Assembly (NCBI RefSeq): GCF_004348725.1
Contig: NZ_SMKR01000005.1
Location: forward strand, 23,572-87,571
Reading direction: 5' to 3'
Length of the DNA stretch: 64,000 bases
Origin: Kribbella turkmenica
GTDB lineage: Bacteria; Actinomycetota; Actinomycetes; Propionibacteriales; Kribbellaceae
A program made the translations under genes and the position numbers. Each line of letters opens with the position of its first letter. Position 1 is the stretch's first letter. Shown here piece after piece: positions 50,673 to 59,079 of this stretch. Below the pieces are notes generated by a model. It ran no database searches. It worked only from the letters and a program-made list of their open reading frames with translations, and was not told the origin of the DNA.

Positions 50673-51338
50673 ATGATTCGGGTGCTGCTGGCGGACGACC
50701 AGTCGTTGGTGCGGGCCGGGTTCCGGTCGCTGCTGAACGCCGAGGACGACATCACGGTGATCGGCGAGGTGTCGGACGGCGCCGAGGCGGTGGCGGTGGC
50801 GCGCGCGGAGAAGCCGGACGTCGTGCTGATGGACATCCGGATGCCGGGCACGGACGGACTGGAGGCGACCCGGCAGATCGGTGCCGACGAGGCGCTGGCC
50901 GACGTCCACGTCGTCATCCTGACCACGTTCGACCTGGACGAGTACGTGTTCGAGGCGCTCCGGGTGGGCGCCAGCGGGTTCCTGGTCAAGGACACCGAGC
51001 CGGTCGAGCTGCTCCAGGCGGTCCGCGTGGTCGCTCGCGGTGACGCGCTGCTCTCCCCCGGTGTCACCCGGCGGCTGGTCGCGGAGTTCGCCACCCGCAG
51101 CCGGCAGCCGCACGCCAGCAAGGAGCTCGACGTCCTGACCGACCGGGAGAAGGAGATCGTCGCCCTGGTCGGCGAGGGGCTGTCGAACGACGAGATCGCC
51201 GAACGGCTCGTCCTCAGCCCGGCCACCGCGAAGACCCACGTCAGCCGCGCGATGATCAAACTCGGCGTCCGCGACCGCGCCCAGCTGGTCGTCGTCGCCT
51301 ACCAGACCGGCCTGGTCCGCCCCGGCTGGCTGGGTTGA
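50673..51338 (+). CDS. LuxR/NarL-family response regulator, second copy
   Basis: A 221-aa regulator: D54 in the receiver (VVLMDIRMP), LADDQ at the start, TTFDLDEYVFEALRVGASGFLVKD, and HTH LTDREKEIVALVGEGLSNDEIAERLVLSPATAKTHVSRAMIKLG. It has no kinase next to it; the unpaired kinase at 45279 is the best candidate. The start ATG is set by the -10 box seven bases upstream rather than by the TTG three codons earlier. Confidence 0.9.
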   Translation: MIRVLLADDQSLVRAGFRSLLNAEDDITVIGEVSDGAEAVAVARAEKPDVVLMDIRMPGTDGLEATRQIGADEALADVHVVILTTFDLDEYVFEALRVGASGFLVKDTEPVELLQAVRVVARGDALLSPGVTRRLVAEFATRSRQPHASKELDVLTDREKEIVALVGEGLSNDEIAERLVLSPATAKTHVSRAMIKLGVRDRAQLVVVAYQTGLVRPGWLG

Positions 51339-51372
51339 CCTTCGAGCAACCCGAAGCCCCAGGCTCGAGGGC

Positions 51373-51783
51373 ATGAAGTATCTGAAGCAGATCACCGCGG
51401 CCATGCGGGCCGGCGACCGCCGGATCCAGCTGAGCGACCTCTGGGAGAAGGCGGCCGACGACCGGCAGTCGCGCTGTGCGATCGCGCACTACCTGGCCGA
51501 TGTCCAGGACGAGACCGTGGCCGAGCTCGCCTGGGACCTCCGGGCCCTGGAGTACGCCGAGGACGAGAACTGGCTGCCGTCGCTGCACGTGAATCTCGCG
51601 GACGACTACCGGCGGCTCGGTGACACCGCCAAGGCGGAGGAGCACCTGGAGGCGGCCAGGACGAGGCTGCGTCTCCTGGCGGACGACGCCTACGGCGAGC
51701 TGATGCGGAGCGCGGTCGAGCATGTTGCGCAGGCGCTGGCAGAGCGGAGTACGCGACGGCTGGAGACCAGTCCGGGCGGCTGA
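51373..51783 (+). CDS. Small tetratricopeptide-like protein, 136 aa
   Basis: Mostly alpha-helical. SLHVNLADDYRRLGDTAKAEEHLEAARTRLRLL reads as one TPR repeat, preceded by helices rich in Asp, Ala and Leu. No enzyme motif, signal peptide or membrane span is seen. It may be a scaffold or an adaptor. It lies between the response regulators and the ABC exporter on the same strand. Confidence 0.65.
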   Translation: MKYLKQITAAMRAGDRRIQLSDLWEKAADDRQSRCAIAHYLADVQDETVAELAWDLRALEYAEDENWLPSLHVNLADDYRRLGDTAKAEEHLEAARTRLRLLADDAYGELMRSAVEHVAQALAERSTRRLETSPGG

Positions 51784-51859
51784 CTACTCCGTCGGCGGTA
51801 GGTGCGGTCACTCCCCCTGGGCGACGCGGTACCCCGTGCCTGACCGGCACGCTCGGGGT

Positions 51860-52756
51860 ATGGATGCATTGGTTGAGGTCACGGGGCTGACGAAACGGTA
51901 CGGCGACACCCTCGCGGTCGACGGTGTCGATCTGACGGTGCTGCCGGGCGAGGTCTACGGGTTCCTCGGTCCGAACGGTGCCGGGAAGACGACGACGCTG
52001 CGGATCCTCACCGGGCTGATCGCGCCGACGAGTGGCGAGGTCCGGGTGCTCGGCGGCATGCCCGGGCAGTCCGGCGTGCTCGGCCGGACCGGGTCGATGA
52101 TCGAGTCGCCCGCCTTCTACCCGTACCTGTCCGGCCTGGACAACCTGCGGCTGCTGGCCGAGTACGCCGCGGTACCCCGCCGGAAGATCGATGAGGTGCT
52201 CGACCTGGTCGACCTGACGGACCGGGCCCGCGACCGCTTCTCGACGTACTCCCTGGGGATGAAGCAGCGGCTCGGCGTGGCCGCGGCGCTGCTCAAGGAT
52301 CCCGAGCTGGTGATCCTGGACGAGCCGACCAACGGGCTGGACCCGGCCGGCATGCGGGACATGCGCCGGCTGATCCGCGAGCTCGGCTCCGGCGGGCGGA
52401 CGGTGCTGCTGTCCAGCCACCTGCTCGGCGAGGTGCAGCAGATCTGCGACCGGGTCGGGATCATCGCCGCCGGCCGGATGGTTGCCGAGCACAACGTCGA
52501 GGACCTGCGCGCCGAGCAGGAACTGGTCGTCCGCGCCACCCCGCGGGACCGGGCCCAGTCGGTCCTGGCCGGCTTCGGGGCGGTCCACCGGTACGACGAC
52601 ACGCTCCGGGTCCAGGTGGATCCGCGGCGCGCGGCCGAGGTGAACCGGGTGCTGGTCGAGGCCGGCATCGAGGTGTCCGAGCTGCGCAGCACCGAACGCG
52701 CTCTCGAGGATGTGTTCTTCGAGCTCACCACGGAGGAGAAGGCCGATGTCGGGTAG
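51860..52756 (+). CDS. ABC exporter ATPase (DrrA/CcmA-like)
   Basis: A 298-aa ATPase of the drug/antibiotic-exporter kind. Walker A is GPNGAGKTT, signature YSLGMKQRL, Walker B LVILDEPTNGLD, and SSHLLGEV the switch region; a C-terminal extension (RATPRDRAQSVLAGFGAVHRYDD) is typical. The ATG at 51860 begins the first strand (MDALVEVTGLTKRYGD); upstream frame is ignored. The stop overlaps the permease start by 11 nt. It likely drives a membrane-protein partner exporting a lipid, peptide or drug. Confidence 0.9.
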   Translation: MDALVEVTGLTKRYGDTLAVDGVDLTVLPGEVYGFLGPNGAGKTTTLRILTGLIAPTSGEVRVLGGMPGQSGVLGRTGSMIESPAFYPYLSGLDNLRLLAEYAAVPRRKIDEVLDLVDLTDRARDRFSTYSLGMKQRLGVAAALLKDPELVILDEPTNGLDPAGMRDMRRLIRELGSGGRTVLLSSHLLGEVQQICDRVGIIAAGRMVAEHNVEDLRAEQELVVRATPRDRAQSVLAGFGAVHRYDDTLRVQVDPRRAAEVNRVLVEAGIEVSELRSTERALEDVFFELTTEEKADVG

Positions 52757-53591
52757 TTACCGCGCGGAGGTGCTGAAGCTCCGCAAGCGTTCGGCGGTCT
52801 GGGTGCTGTTCGGCGCCGGACTCGTGCTCAGCCTGATCTTCGGCTACCTGCTGCCGTACCTGGGGTACGTCACCGGTGACGAGAACCCGCAGACCGACGG
52901 CGTACCGCGGAGCGAGATCCTGCGCGGGATGCTGCCGGAGCGGGTGATGGACAACACGATCGGCGGCTACCCGGTCTTCGCCGGCGCACTCGCGCTGGTG
53001 CTGGGCGCGATCGTGGTCGGCGGCGAGTACACCTGGGGAACACTGAAGACCATCCTGACCCAGCGGCCTGGACGCGGCGCCGTCCTGGCCTCGCAGTTCC
53101 TCGGGCTGGCGACGATGATCGCGGTCTGGGTGCTCGGCATCTTCGCCGCCTGCGCAGCCTGCAGCGTCGGCGTGGCGGCCGCGGAGAACACAGCGATGGA
53201 CTGGCCGGGCCTGACCGCGGTCCTGGAGGGACTCGCCGGCGGGTGGCTGGTGCTGATGACGTGGTGCCTGGCCGGTGCTGTCCTGGCCGTCGCCTTCCGC
53301 AACGTGGCGCTGCCGATCGGACTCGGCGTCGTCTGGATCCTCGGTGTCGAGACTCTGCTCGCCGGCGTGGTGAGCAGCCTGCTGCCCGACCTGGAGTTCC
53401 TGTCCGACGCGCTGCCGGGCGCGAACGCGGGCGCACTGGTGTTCAGCGTGACCGGCATGGTCGCCGCCGACGCACCGCCTGGGGTGCGCGATGCGGTCGG
53501 CGGCGGACGAGCCCTGCTGACGCTGCTGGGTTACTGCGCGATCTTCGCCCTGCTGGCTGCCTGGACGACGCGTCGCCGGGACGTCACCTGA
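52746..53591 (+). CDS. ABC exporter permease (ABC-2 type)
   Basis: A 281-aa membrane protein with six predicted helices (VWVLFGAGLVLSLIFGYLL, AGALALVLGAIVVGG, FLGLATMIAVWVLGIFAA, LVLMTWCLAGAVLAV, LPIGLGVVWILGVETLLAG, LLTLLGYCAIFALLAAW). GGEYTWGTLKTILTQRPGR after helix 2 is the conserved loop of ABC-2 permeases. The ATG 52746 lies within the end of the ATPase gene with AGGAG about 8 nt before it, ensuring coupling. Substrate unknown. Confidence 0.87.
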   Translation: MSGSYRAEVLKLRKRSAVWVLFGAGLVLSLIFGYLLPYLGYVTGDENPQTDGVPRSEILRGMLPERVMDNTIGGYPVFAGALALVLGAIVVGGEYTWGTLKTILTQRPGRGAVLASQFLGLATMIAVWVLGIFAACAACSVGVAAAENTAMDWPGLTAVLEGLAGGWLVLMTWCLAGAVLAVAFRNVALPIGLGVVWILGVETLLAGVVSSLLPDLEFLSDALPGANAGALVFSVTGMVAADAPPGVRDAVGGGRALLTLLGYCAIFALLAAWTTRRRDVT

Positions 53592-54864
53592 TCCCCGCGT
53601 GCACCCCTGCATGGACCAGGGCAAGCTCGCAGAACATCGCGTTCGCCCAGGAGAACCACTCGCGGGTGTACTGCGACGGGTCGTCGACGTCGAAGCCCTC
53701 GTGCATCTGACCGGTGCCGCCGGTGGTGTCCCGGAGGAGCTCCAGCAGCCGCTGGCGCTCCCGCGCCGACGTGCTCGAGATCCCCTGCACAGCGAGGGCG
53801 ATGTGCCACACGTAGTTCGGCGGGGTGTGCGGGCTGCCGATGCCGGCCGCGTGCGTACCGCTGTAGTAGTACGGGTTCTCCGGGCTGAGCAGCAGCTTGC
53901 GGGTGGCGAGGTACGTCGGGTCGTCGGCGGCAGCGTACCCGGACAGCGGGATCGACAGCAGGCTCGGCATGTTGGCGTCGTCCATCAGCAGCGACTCGCC
54001 CAGCCCGTCCACCTCGTAGGCGTAGACGCGGCCGTGCTCCGGGTGGTCGACCGTGCCGTGCCGGGCGATCCCGTCGTCGATGTCGGCCTTCAGCGCCTTC
54101 GCCCGGTCCGCGAGCGACTCGTCCCGCAGGACCTCGGTCGCGATCTCCTGCAGGTAGCCGAGCACCACCGAGGCGAACATGTTCCCGGGCACGTTGAAGC
54201 CGAGCACGGTGGCGTCGTCACTCGGCCGGAACGCGCTCCACGACATCCCGGTGGGCCGGGTCAGCCGGCCGCGGCCCTCGCGGACGAGGGTGTCCGACGG
54301 CCGGTCGTCGTGCCGCTGGAACCGGTACGGCGACCTGTTCTCGTGGTCCTGCTCGATCGTCCACAGCTCGACGATCGCCTCGGCCGCGGCCTTGAACCGG
54401 TCGTCGATCACGTCGGCGCGGCCGGTGGTCCGCCACAGCCGGTAGGCCAGGTCGAGCGGGAAGCAGAGCGAGTCGATCTCGTACTTGCGCTCCCACACCC
54501 ACGGCGACATCTCGGTCTCGTCGGTGGTGTGCCCGGCACCGTTCGGCTCCCGGTTGAAGGCGTTCGCGTACGGGTCCAGGACGACGTACTCCAGCTGCCG
54601 GTGCAGCACGCCGATCAGCACGTCCTGCAACGCGGGGTCGTCCGCGCACAGCAGCAGGTACGGACGCAGCTGGGCGGCCGAGTCGCGCAGCCACATCGCC
54701 GGGATGTCGCCGGTGAGCACGAAGGTGGTGCCGTCCGGCAGCCGCTCCGCCACCGCGGGCAGGTTCTCCGCCATCGATCGCCGGAACATCTCCGCGATCA
54801 CCTCGTCACCGGTCGCCCGGCGAACCTCCGCGGTGGCGCGGGCCAGCACCTCGGGATCGATCAT
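53584..54864 (-). CDS. Glycoside hydrolase family 125 (exo-alpha-1,6-mannosidase-like)
   Basis: A 426-aa GH125 protein (former DUF1237), an (alpha/alpha)6 barrel. TTFVLTGDIPAMWLRDSAAQLRPY near the start, DETEMSPWVWERKYEIDSLCFPLDLAYRLW, LGFNVPGNMFASVVL and the C-terminal SPHTPPNYVWHIALAVQGIS are the family's conserved blocks. Characterised members remove non-reducing alpha-1,6-linked mannose from fungal or host mannans. No signal peptide: a cytosolic enzyme. ATG 54864 (8 nt after AAAGGTGA) is chosen; a GTG at 54876 overlapping the ROK stop is an alternative. Convergent 8-nt overlap with the exporter permease. Confidence 0.88.
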   Translation of the reverse strand: MIDPEVLARATAEVRRATGDEVIAEMFRRSMAENLPAVAERLPDGTTFVLTGDIPAMWLRDSAAQLRPYLLLCADDPALQDVLIGVLHRQLEYVVLDPYANAFNREPNGAGHTTDETEMSPWVWERKYEIDSLCFPLDLAYRLWRTTGRADVIDDRFKAAAEAIVELWTIEQDHENRSPYRFQRHDDRPSDTLVREGRGRLTRPTGMSWSAFRPSDDATVLGFNVPGNMFASVVLGYLQEIATEVLRDESLADRAKALKADIDDGIARHGTVDHPEHGRVYAYEVDGLGESLLMDDANMPSLLSIPLSGYAAADDPTYLATRKLLLSPENPYYYSGTHAAGIGSPHTPPNYVWHIALAVQGISSTSARERQRLLELLRDTTGGTGQMHEGFDVDDPSQYTREWFSWANAMFCELALVHAGVHAGIR

Positions 54865-54872
54865 CAAACACT

Positions 54873-56144
54873 TCACCTTTCAGCAGCGAGTTCCTTGTGT
54901 GGCAGGACCGACGGGTTCGGGGAGAAGGTCCGGTCGAGCACCAGGCTGGCGGCGCCGATCGCGCCGACGTCCGCGCCGAGCGCCGTACCGGCGACCTCGA
55001 ACGGGTGCACCGAGCGGACCAGGAAGCGTTCCTCCAGCGCGGCCTGGACCGCGTCCCCGAAGAACGGCGCCAGCTGCTCCCAGTGCGGACCGCCGAACAC
55101 CACCCGCTCCAGGTCGAGCAGGTTCGCGATGTCCTCGACCACCTTGGCGATCCGCTCGGCCGAGGCGGCGACGATCTCCCGCGCCACGCCCGGGCCGGCC
55201 CCGGCAACCGCGCACAGCCGGGCGAACGCCGCGTCCACCGCCTGCCGGTCGTCCAGATCGATGCCCTGGGCAAGTACTCCGGCCTGGACCGCCTGCTGCA
55301 CCAGGTAGCGCGGCTGAGAGGTCTCACCGACGCAGCCGCGGCGGCCGCAGTAGCACAGCGGGCCGTCCGGGTCGACGACCACGTGGCCGATCTCGCCGAC
55401 GTTGCTGGACGACCCGCGGACGACCTCGTCGCCGATCACCAGGCCGGCGCCGATCCCGGTGCCGAGGTAGAAGAACACGAAACTGCCGCGCCCGTTCGGA
55501 CCGCCGGCCCACTTCTCCGCCGACGCCGCGGCGGTCACGTCCTTGTCCAGCAGGACCGGCAGACCGGTCCGCACCCGCAACTCGTCGCGCAGCGGGACCA
55601 GATGCCATGCGGCCAGGTTGGGCGGGTCGACGACCACACCACGCTCGACGTCGATCGGTCCCGGCGCCGCGATCCCGAGGCCGACCACGCGATCCCGCGG
55701 TGCGTCCGCCTCACCGATCACCGCTTCGATGGTGGCGGCGATCCCGTCGATCAGTTCGCCGGGGCTGTCGCCGTACGGCGTGTCCATCCGGCGCCGGGCG
55801 ACGACATCGCCGGTCAGGTCGAGCACCACGACGGTGACCACGGCCGGGTCGAGGTGGACGCCGACGGCGTACTGTCCGGTGGGCTCGAGCTCGAGCAGGG
55901 TGCGTGGCTTGCCGAGGCCGGTGCCTCGCTGCCGGCCGGCCTCACGCACCAGCCCGGCCTCGAGCAGTCGCCGAGTGATGTTGGAGATCGCCTGCCCGGA
56001 CAGGCCGGTGACCTCGGCGAGCTCCACCCGGCTCAGTTTCTGGTCGGTCCGGCGGATCGCGTCGAGCACCACGGCGTCGTTGAAACCGCCGACCCGATCA
56101 AGATTGGTCCCCCGGCGTACCGCCACCGAACCTCCGAACGTCAC
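54873..56144 (-). CDS. ROK-family transcriptional regulator
   Basis: A 423-aa ROK protein: winged helix NDAVVLDAIRRTDQKLSRVELAEVTGLSGQAISNITRRLLEAGLV, a sugar-kinase-like core, and zinc motif CYCGRRGCVGE. GTGIGAGLVIGDEVVRGSSSNVGEIGH is the ligand-site hallmark. It should sense a sugar released by the flanking hydrolases. The GTG start at 56144 overlaps the upstream hydrolase stop by 4 nt; a GTG at 56126 after GGAGG is another possibility. Middle gene of the operon. Confidence 0.88.
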   Translation of the reverse strand: MTFGGSVAVRRGTNLDRVGGFNDAVVLDAIRRTDQKLSRVELAEVTGLSGQAISNITRRLLEAGLVREAGRQRGTGLGKPRTLLELEPTGQYAVGVHLDPAVVTVVVLDLTGDVVARRRMDTPYGDSPGELIDGIAATIEAVIGEADAPRDRVVGLGIAAPGPIDVERGVVVDPPNLAAWHLVPLRDELRVRTGLPVLLDKDVTAAASAEKWAGGPNGRGSFVFFYLGTGIGAGLVIGDEVVRGSSSNVGEIGHVVVDPDGPLCYCGRRGCVGETSQPRYLVQQAVQAGVLAQGIDLDDRQAVDAAFARLCAVAGAGPGVAREIVAASAERIAKVVEDIANLLDLERVVFGGPHWEQLAPFFGDAVQAALEERFLVRSVHPFEVAGTALGADVGAIGAASLVLDRTFSPNPSVLPHKELAAER

Positions 56145-57709
56145 GGTGAAACCGGATCAGCGCCCCACGGACGCGACCAGTCGTAGTGGATCGCCTCGTC
56201 ACCCGATCGCCACGCGGCCGGCGTGGTGTTCACCAGCCAGTCGGCCGGCTCGATCCCGGACGCGTCCCCGCCACTGAGCGCCAACCGTATCCCTTCGCTC
56301 AGCGCCCGGTCGGACCGCTCGGTCCGCGCCGCCGGATCGACCGACACGAACAGCGCAGTCCCCGATCGGGCCACCAGGTCGAGGAACCGCTCGTTCAGCT
56401 CCCACGGCGTCTCCGGCGTGCACGGCACACAGTCCGCGTCGACGGCGAAGAACCGGTCGTGCTGCGGCAACCGGAAGGCAAGCGTGTTCACGCCCATCTT
56501 CCGGGTCCGCTCCCAGTCGCGGCCGGACGTGTCGTCACCGGTGCGCTGGACGTCGACCAGGCCGGCGGCAAGGTGGCCGACGGTGTTGCACCCGATCAGT
56601 ACGACGTCGTCCGCGGCCGACCGGACCTCGCGGTAGAACGCCAGCACGATCTCGGCCGTCGTCCGCGTGGGGTCGTGGAACTGCCAGCCGTGGTCGGTGA
56701 GCTCCGACCCCATCGCCGGGCCGAACCGGCCGAAGACGTCGTAGGTGCTGAAGTCGTGCTTGACCAGCTCGAAACCCCAGTCCCTGAACCGCCGCAGATC
56801 CGCGCGGACCAGGTCGAGCACCTCCGGGTACGACGGATCGAGTGCCCGGCCGTCGTCGACCCCGGCCCGGCCCCAGGCGCCCGGCTCGCGGACCCGCAGC
56901 GGGCGGAACCACAGGCCCGGCCGGGCACCGATCGCCTTGATCGCGGCCGCGGTGCCGGCCAGGTCGTCGAAGACGCCGGGAGTGCCGATGTCCCACGGCC
57001 CGCCGGAAGCGTTGCCACCGTCCGGGTACCAGCCGTCGTCCACGACGCAGAACGGCTTGACCGGGTGGCCGTCGGCCAGTTCGACGACCGTGGTGGCGTC
57101 CTGAAGGACGGCCTTCTCGTCGAAGTTCTCGCCGTACGCGTAGTACCAGTTGTTCGCCCCGACCACCGGCGCGGGCTCAGGTCGCGCCGGCAGCCGGGAG
57201 CTCATCGCGGCGACCGCTGCGTGCAGGGTCAGCCAAGGGGTGCCGCCGTCCGCGAACCGCCGTACGGTCGCGGCGGTGAGGGTCCGGCCGTTCAGCTGGG
57301 CCGGACCGCCGCCGTTGCGGAGGTCGAGCCACAGGGTGAAGCCGCCGGCGTCGACGGTCCACGAGCAGAACGCGTTCGGTTGCACGTCCACACCGGCGCC
57401 GGTGGTCCGGCCGGTCCTCGGGTCGTGGGAGAGGAAGTACCACGGCAGCAGCCGCTCGGGTTGCTGGTGCCGCCACTGCAGGTCGCCGTACGAGCGTTCC
57501 CAGGCGTCGCCGAGGATCAGCGCACCGGCGGGCAGCGGCTCGGACCAGCGGATCGCGACCCGCGAGACGGCCCGGGCACCGACGTCGACCGTGCCGTCGG
57601 ACCAGCTCACCGCGACGCCCGCCGCCGACCAGGTGCCGCCGCGGCGGACGGCTGTGGTCAGGGTGTCCGAGTGGCGGACCTGGACGAAGACCGCGCTCGG
57701 CTCGTTCAC
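56141..57709 (-). CDS. Alpha-galactosidase-like glycoside hydrolase (GH36/GH27 fold)
   Basis: A 522-aa protein: an N-terminal beta-sandwich to about residue 190, then a TIM barrel. WYYAYGENFDEK and FCVVDDGWYPDG resemble clan GH-D enzymes; ELVKHDFSTYD offers the nucleophile Asp in K-x-D, and VQRTGDDTSGRDW the acid/base Asp. It would cleave an alpha-galactoside or a similar alpha-linked sugar in the cytosol. GTG 57709 has AAGGGAG 4 nt upstream. First gene of the operon with a ROK regulator and GH125 mannosidase, fitting galactomannan-like or host-glycan use (inference). Confidence 0.78.
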   Translation of the reverse strand: MNEPSAVFVQVRHSDTLTTAVRRGGTWSAAGVAVSWSDGTVDVGARAVSRVAIRWSEPLPAGALILGDAWERSYGDLQWRHQQPERLLPWYFLSHDPRTGRTTGAGVDVQPNAFCSWTVDAGGFTLWLDLRNGGGPAQLNGRTLTAATVRRFADGGTPWLTLHAAVAAMSSRLPARPEPAPVVGANNWYYAYGENFDEKAVLQDATTVVELADGHPVKPFCVVDDGWYPDGGNASGGPWDIGTPGVFDDLAGTAAAIKAIGARPGLWFRPLRVREPGAWGRAGVDDGRALDPSYPEVLDLVRADLRRFRDWGFELVKHDFSTYDVFGRFGPAMGSELTDHGWQFHDPTRTTAEIVLAFYREVRSAADDVVLIGCNTVGHLAAGLVDVQRTGDDTSGRDWERTRKMGVNTLAFRLPQHDRFFAVDADCVPCTPETPWELNERFLDLVARSGTALFVSVDPAARTERSDRALSEGIRLALSGGDASGIEPADWLVNTTPAAWRSGDEAIHYDWSRPWGADPVSP

Positions 57710-57736
57710 CTGACTCCCTTGCGGACGGAATTTCCC

Positions 57737-57752
57737 CACAGACTTTAGTTAG
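57737..57752. promoter_or_regulatory. Candidate ROK operator before the hydrolase operon
   Basis: CACAGACTTTAGTTAGTC contains GACT-N6-AGTC (57741-57754) and shares CACAGACTTT with the region before the xylose-type ROK operon. AT-rich inverted repeats are usual for ROK proteins. Confidence 0.4.
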
Positions 57753-58951
57753 TCGGTCGAGACAGCGTCAAGGCTCTCCACAGCGGCCACCAGACGGTCG
57801 ACGTCCGACTGGTCCGTGTACGGCGCGAGGCCGACGCGGACGGCTCCGGCGGCGCCGAGGCCGAGGTGACGAGCAGGCTCGTAGGCGTAGAACGAGCCGG
57901 CCGGTGCGTTCACGCCGACCGCCGCCAGCCGCTCCGCGACGGCCGCCGGCGTCCAGCCGCCGACAGTGAAGAGCAGCGTCGGCGTACGCCGCGCGGCCCG
58001 GCCGTAGAGCGTGATCCCGGGGATGGCCGCGAGCCGCCTCTCCAGCTGGTCGCGCAGGCCGTCCTCGTGCTTCTCCACGAGCTTCAGCGAGCTCTGCAGG
58101 CGCTCACGCCGCGTCGCTCCGGTGCCGCCGAGGCCGGCCAGGAAGTCGACGGCCGCAGTGGTCCCGGCGAGCAGTTCGTACGGCAGCGTGCCCAGCTCGA
58201 AGCGCTCCGGTACGACGTCCGTCGCCGGTGCAAGCTTGTCCGGCGTCAGCGACCCGAGCAGCTCCGGCGAAGCGGTCAGCGCACCCAGGTGCGGCCCGAA
58301 GAACTTGTACGGCGAGCACACGTAGAAGTCGGCGTACGCCGCGTCGACCGGGACGTGCGCGGTCAGGTGGACGCCGTCGACGTACAGCAGCGCGCCGGCC
58401 TGGTGGACGAGGTCGGCAATGCCTTCGGTGTCGGGCCGGGTGCCGATCAGGTTGGACGCGCCGGTGACCGCCACCAGCCGGGTGCGTTCGTCGAGGAGCG
58501 GCGCAACATCGTCGAGCTCGGACGTCTCGGGGTCGAAGCTCAGCCAGCGGATCGTGGCGCCGACCGATGCGGCGGCCTGCACCCAGGGGCGGACGTTCGC
58601 ATCGTGGTCGAGCCTGGTGACGACGACCTCGTCACCGGGCCGCCAGGTCTTGGCCAGCGTCCGGGAGAAGTCGTACGTCAACTGGGTCATGCTCCGGCCG
58701 AAGACGATGCCGCGCGGATCGGTGCCGAGCAGGTCCGCCGTCGCCTGCCGGGCGGCGACCACGGTCTCGTCGGCCCGGCGCTCGGCGGCGGTGAGCGTGC
58801 CGCGGTTGGCCAGCGCGGACGTCATCGTGGCGGCGACCGCGTCGGCGACCGACTGCGGGGTCTGCGAGCCACCGGGACCGTCGAAGTGCGCGGCTCCTTC
58901 GTCGAGGGCGGGGAACTGCTTCCGGACAGCGACGACATCGAAGACACCCAT
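57749..58951 (-). CDS. Aminotransferase class V, cysteine-desulfurase-like protein
   Basis: A 400-aa PLP enzyme of the TIGR01976-type subfamily. The opening VRKQFPALDEGAAHFDGPGGSQTP, TRLDHDANVRPWVQAA, VAVTGASNLIGT and YVDGVHLTAHVPVD are class-V motifs, and the PLP Lys is in CSPYKFFGPHLGAL. The active-site Cys of true desulfurases is missing: the matching loop reads NAPAGSFYAYEP. So it is probably not a sulphur donor; a lyase or transaminase role is open. ATG 58951 is set by GAGAGGA 8 nt upstream; an ATG at 58960 is too near. Confidence 0.82.
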   Translation of the reverse strand: MGVFDVVAVRKQFPALDEGAAHFDGPGGSQTPQSVADAVAATMTSALANRGTLTAAERRADETVVAARQATADLLGTDPRGIVFGRSMTQLTYDFSRTLAKTWRPGDEVVVTRLDHDANVRPWVQAAASVGATIRWLSFDPETSELDDVAPLLDERTRLVAVTGASNLIGTRPDTEGIADLVHQAGALLYVDGVHLTAHVPVDAAYADFYVCSPYKFFGPHLGALTASPELLGSLTPDKLAPATDVVPERFELGTLPYELLAGTTAAVDFLAGLGGTGATRRERLQSSLKLVEKHEDGLRDQLERRLAAIPGITLYGRAARRTPTLLFTVGGWTPAAVAERLAAVGVNAPAGSFYAYEPARHLGLGAAGAVRVGLAPYTDQSDVDRLVAAVESLDAVSTD

Positions 58952-59012
58952 GACAGTCATCCTCTCCCGTGGCGCCGACACCGGCCACCGGTTGTCCATT
59001 TCTCACCACTGC

Positions 59013-59028
59013 TGCCCGCTGGCGGGCA
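59013..59028. promoter_or_regulatory. 16-bp palindrome TGCCCGC-TG-GCGGGCA between divergent genes
   Basis: Seven-base arms around a two-base centre, about 60 nt from each of the divergent starts at 58951 and 59080. It is a candidate operator for one or both genes. Confidence 0.45.
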
Positions 59029-59079
59029 AATCTGTACGAGTTGTCCCCGATGTGGTGCAGGATGTCAGGAGTGAGCACC

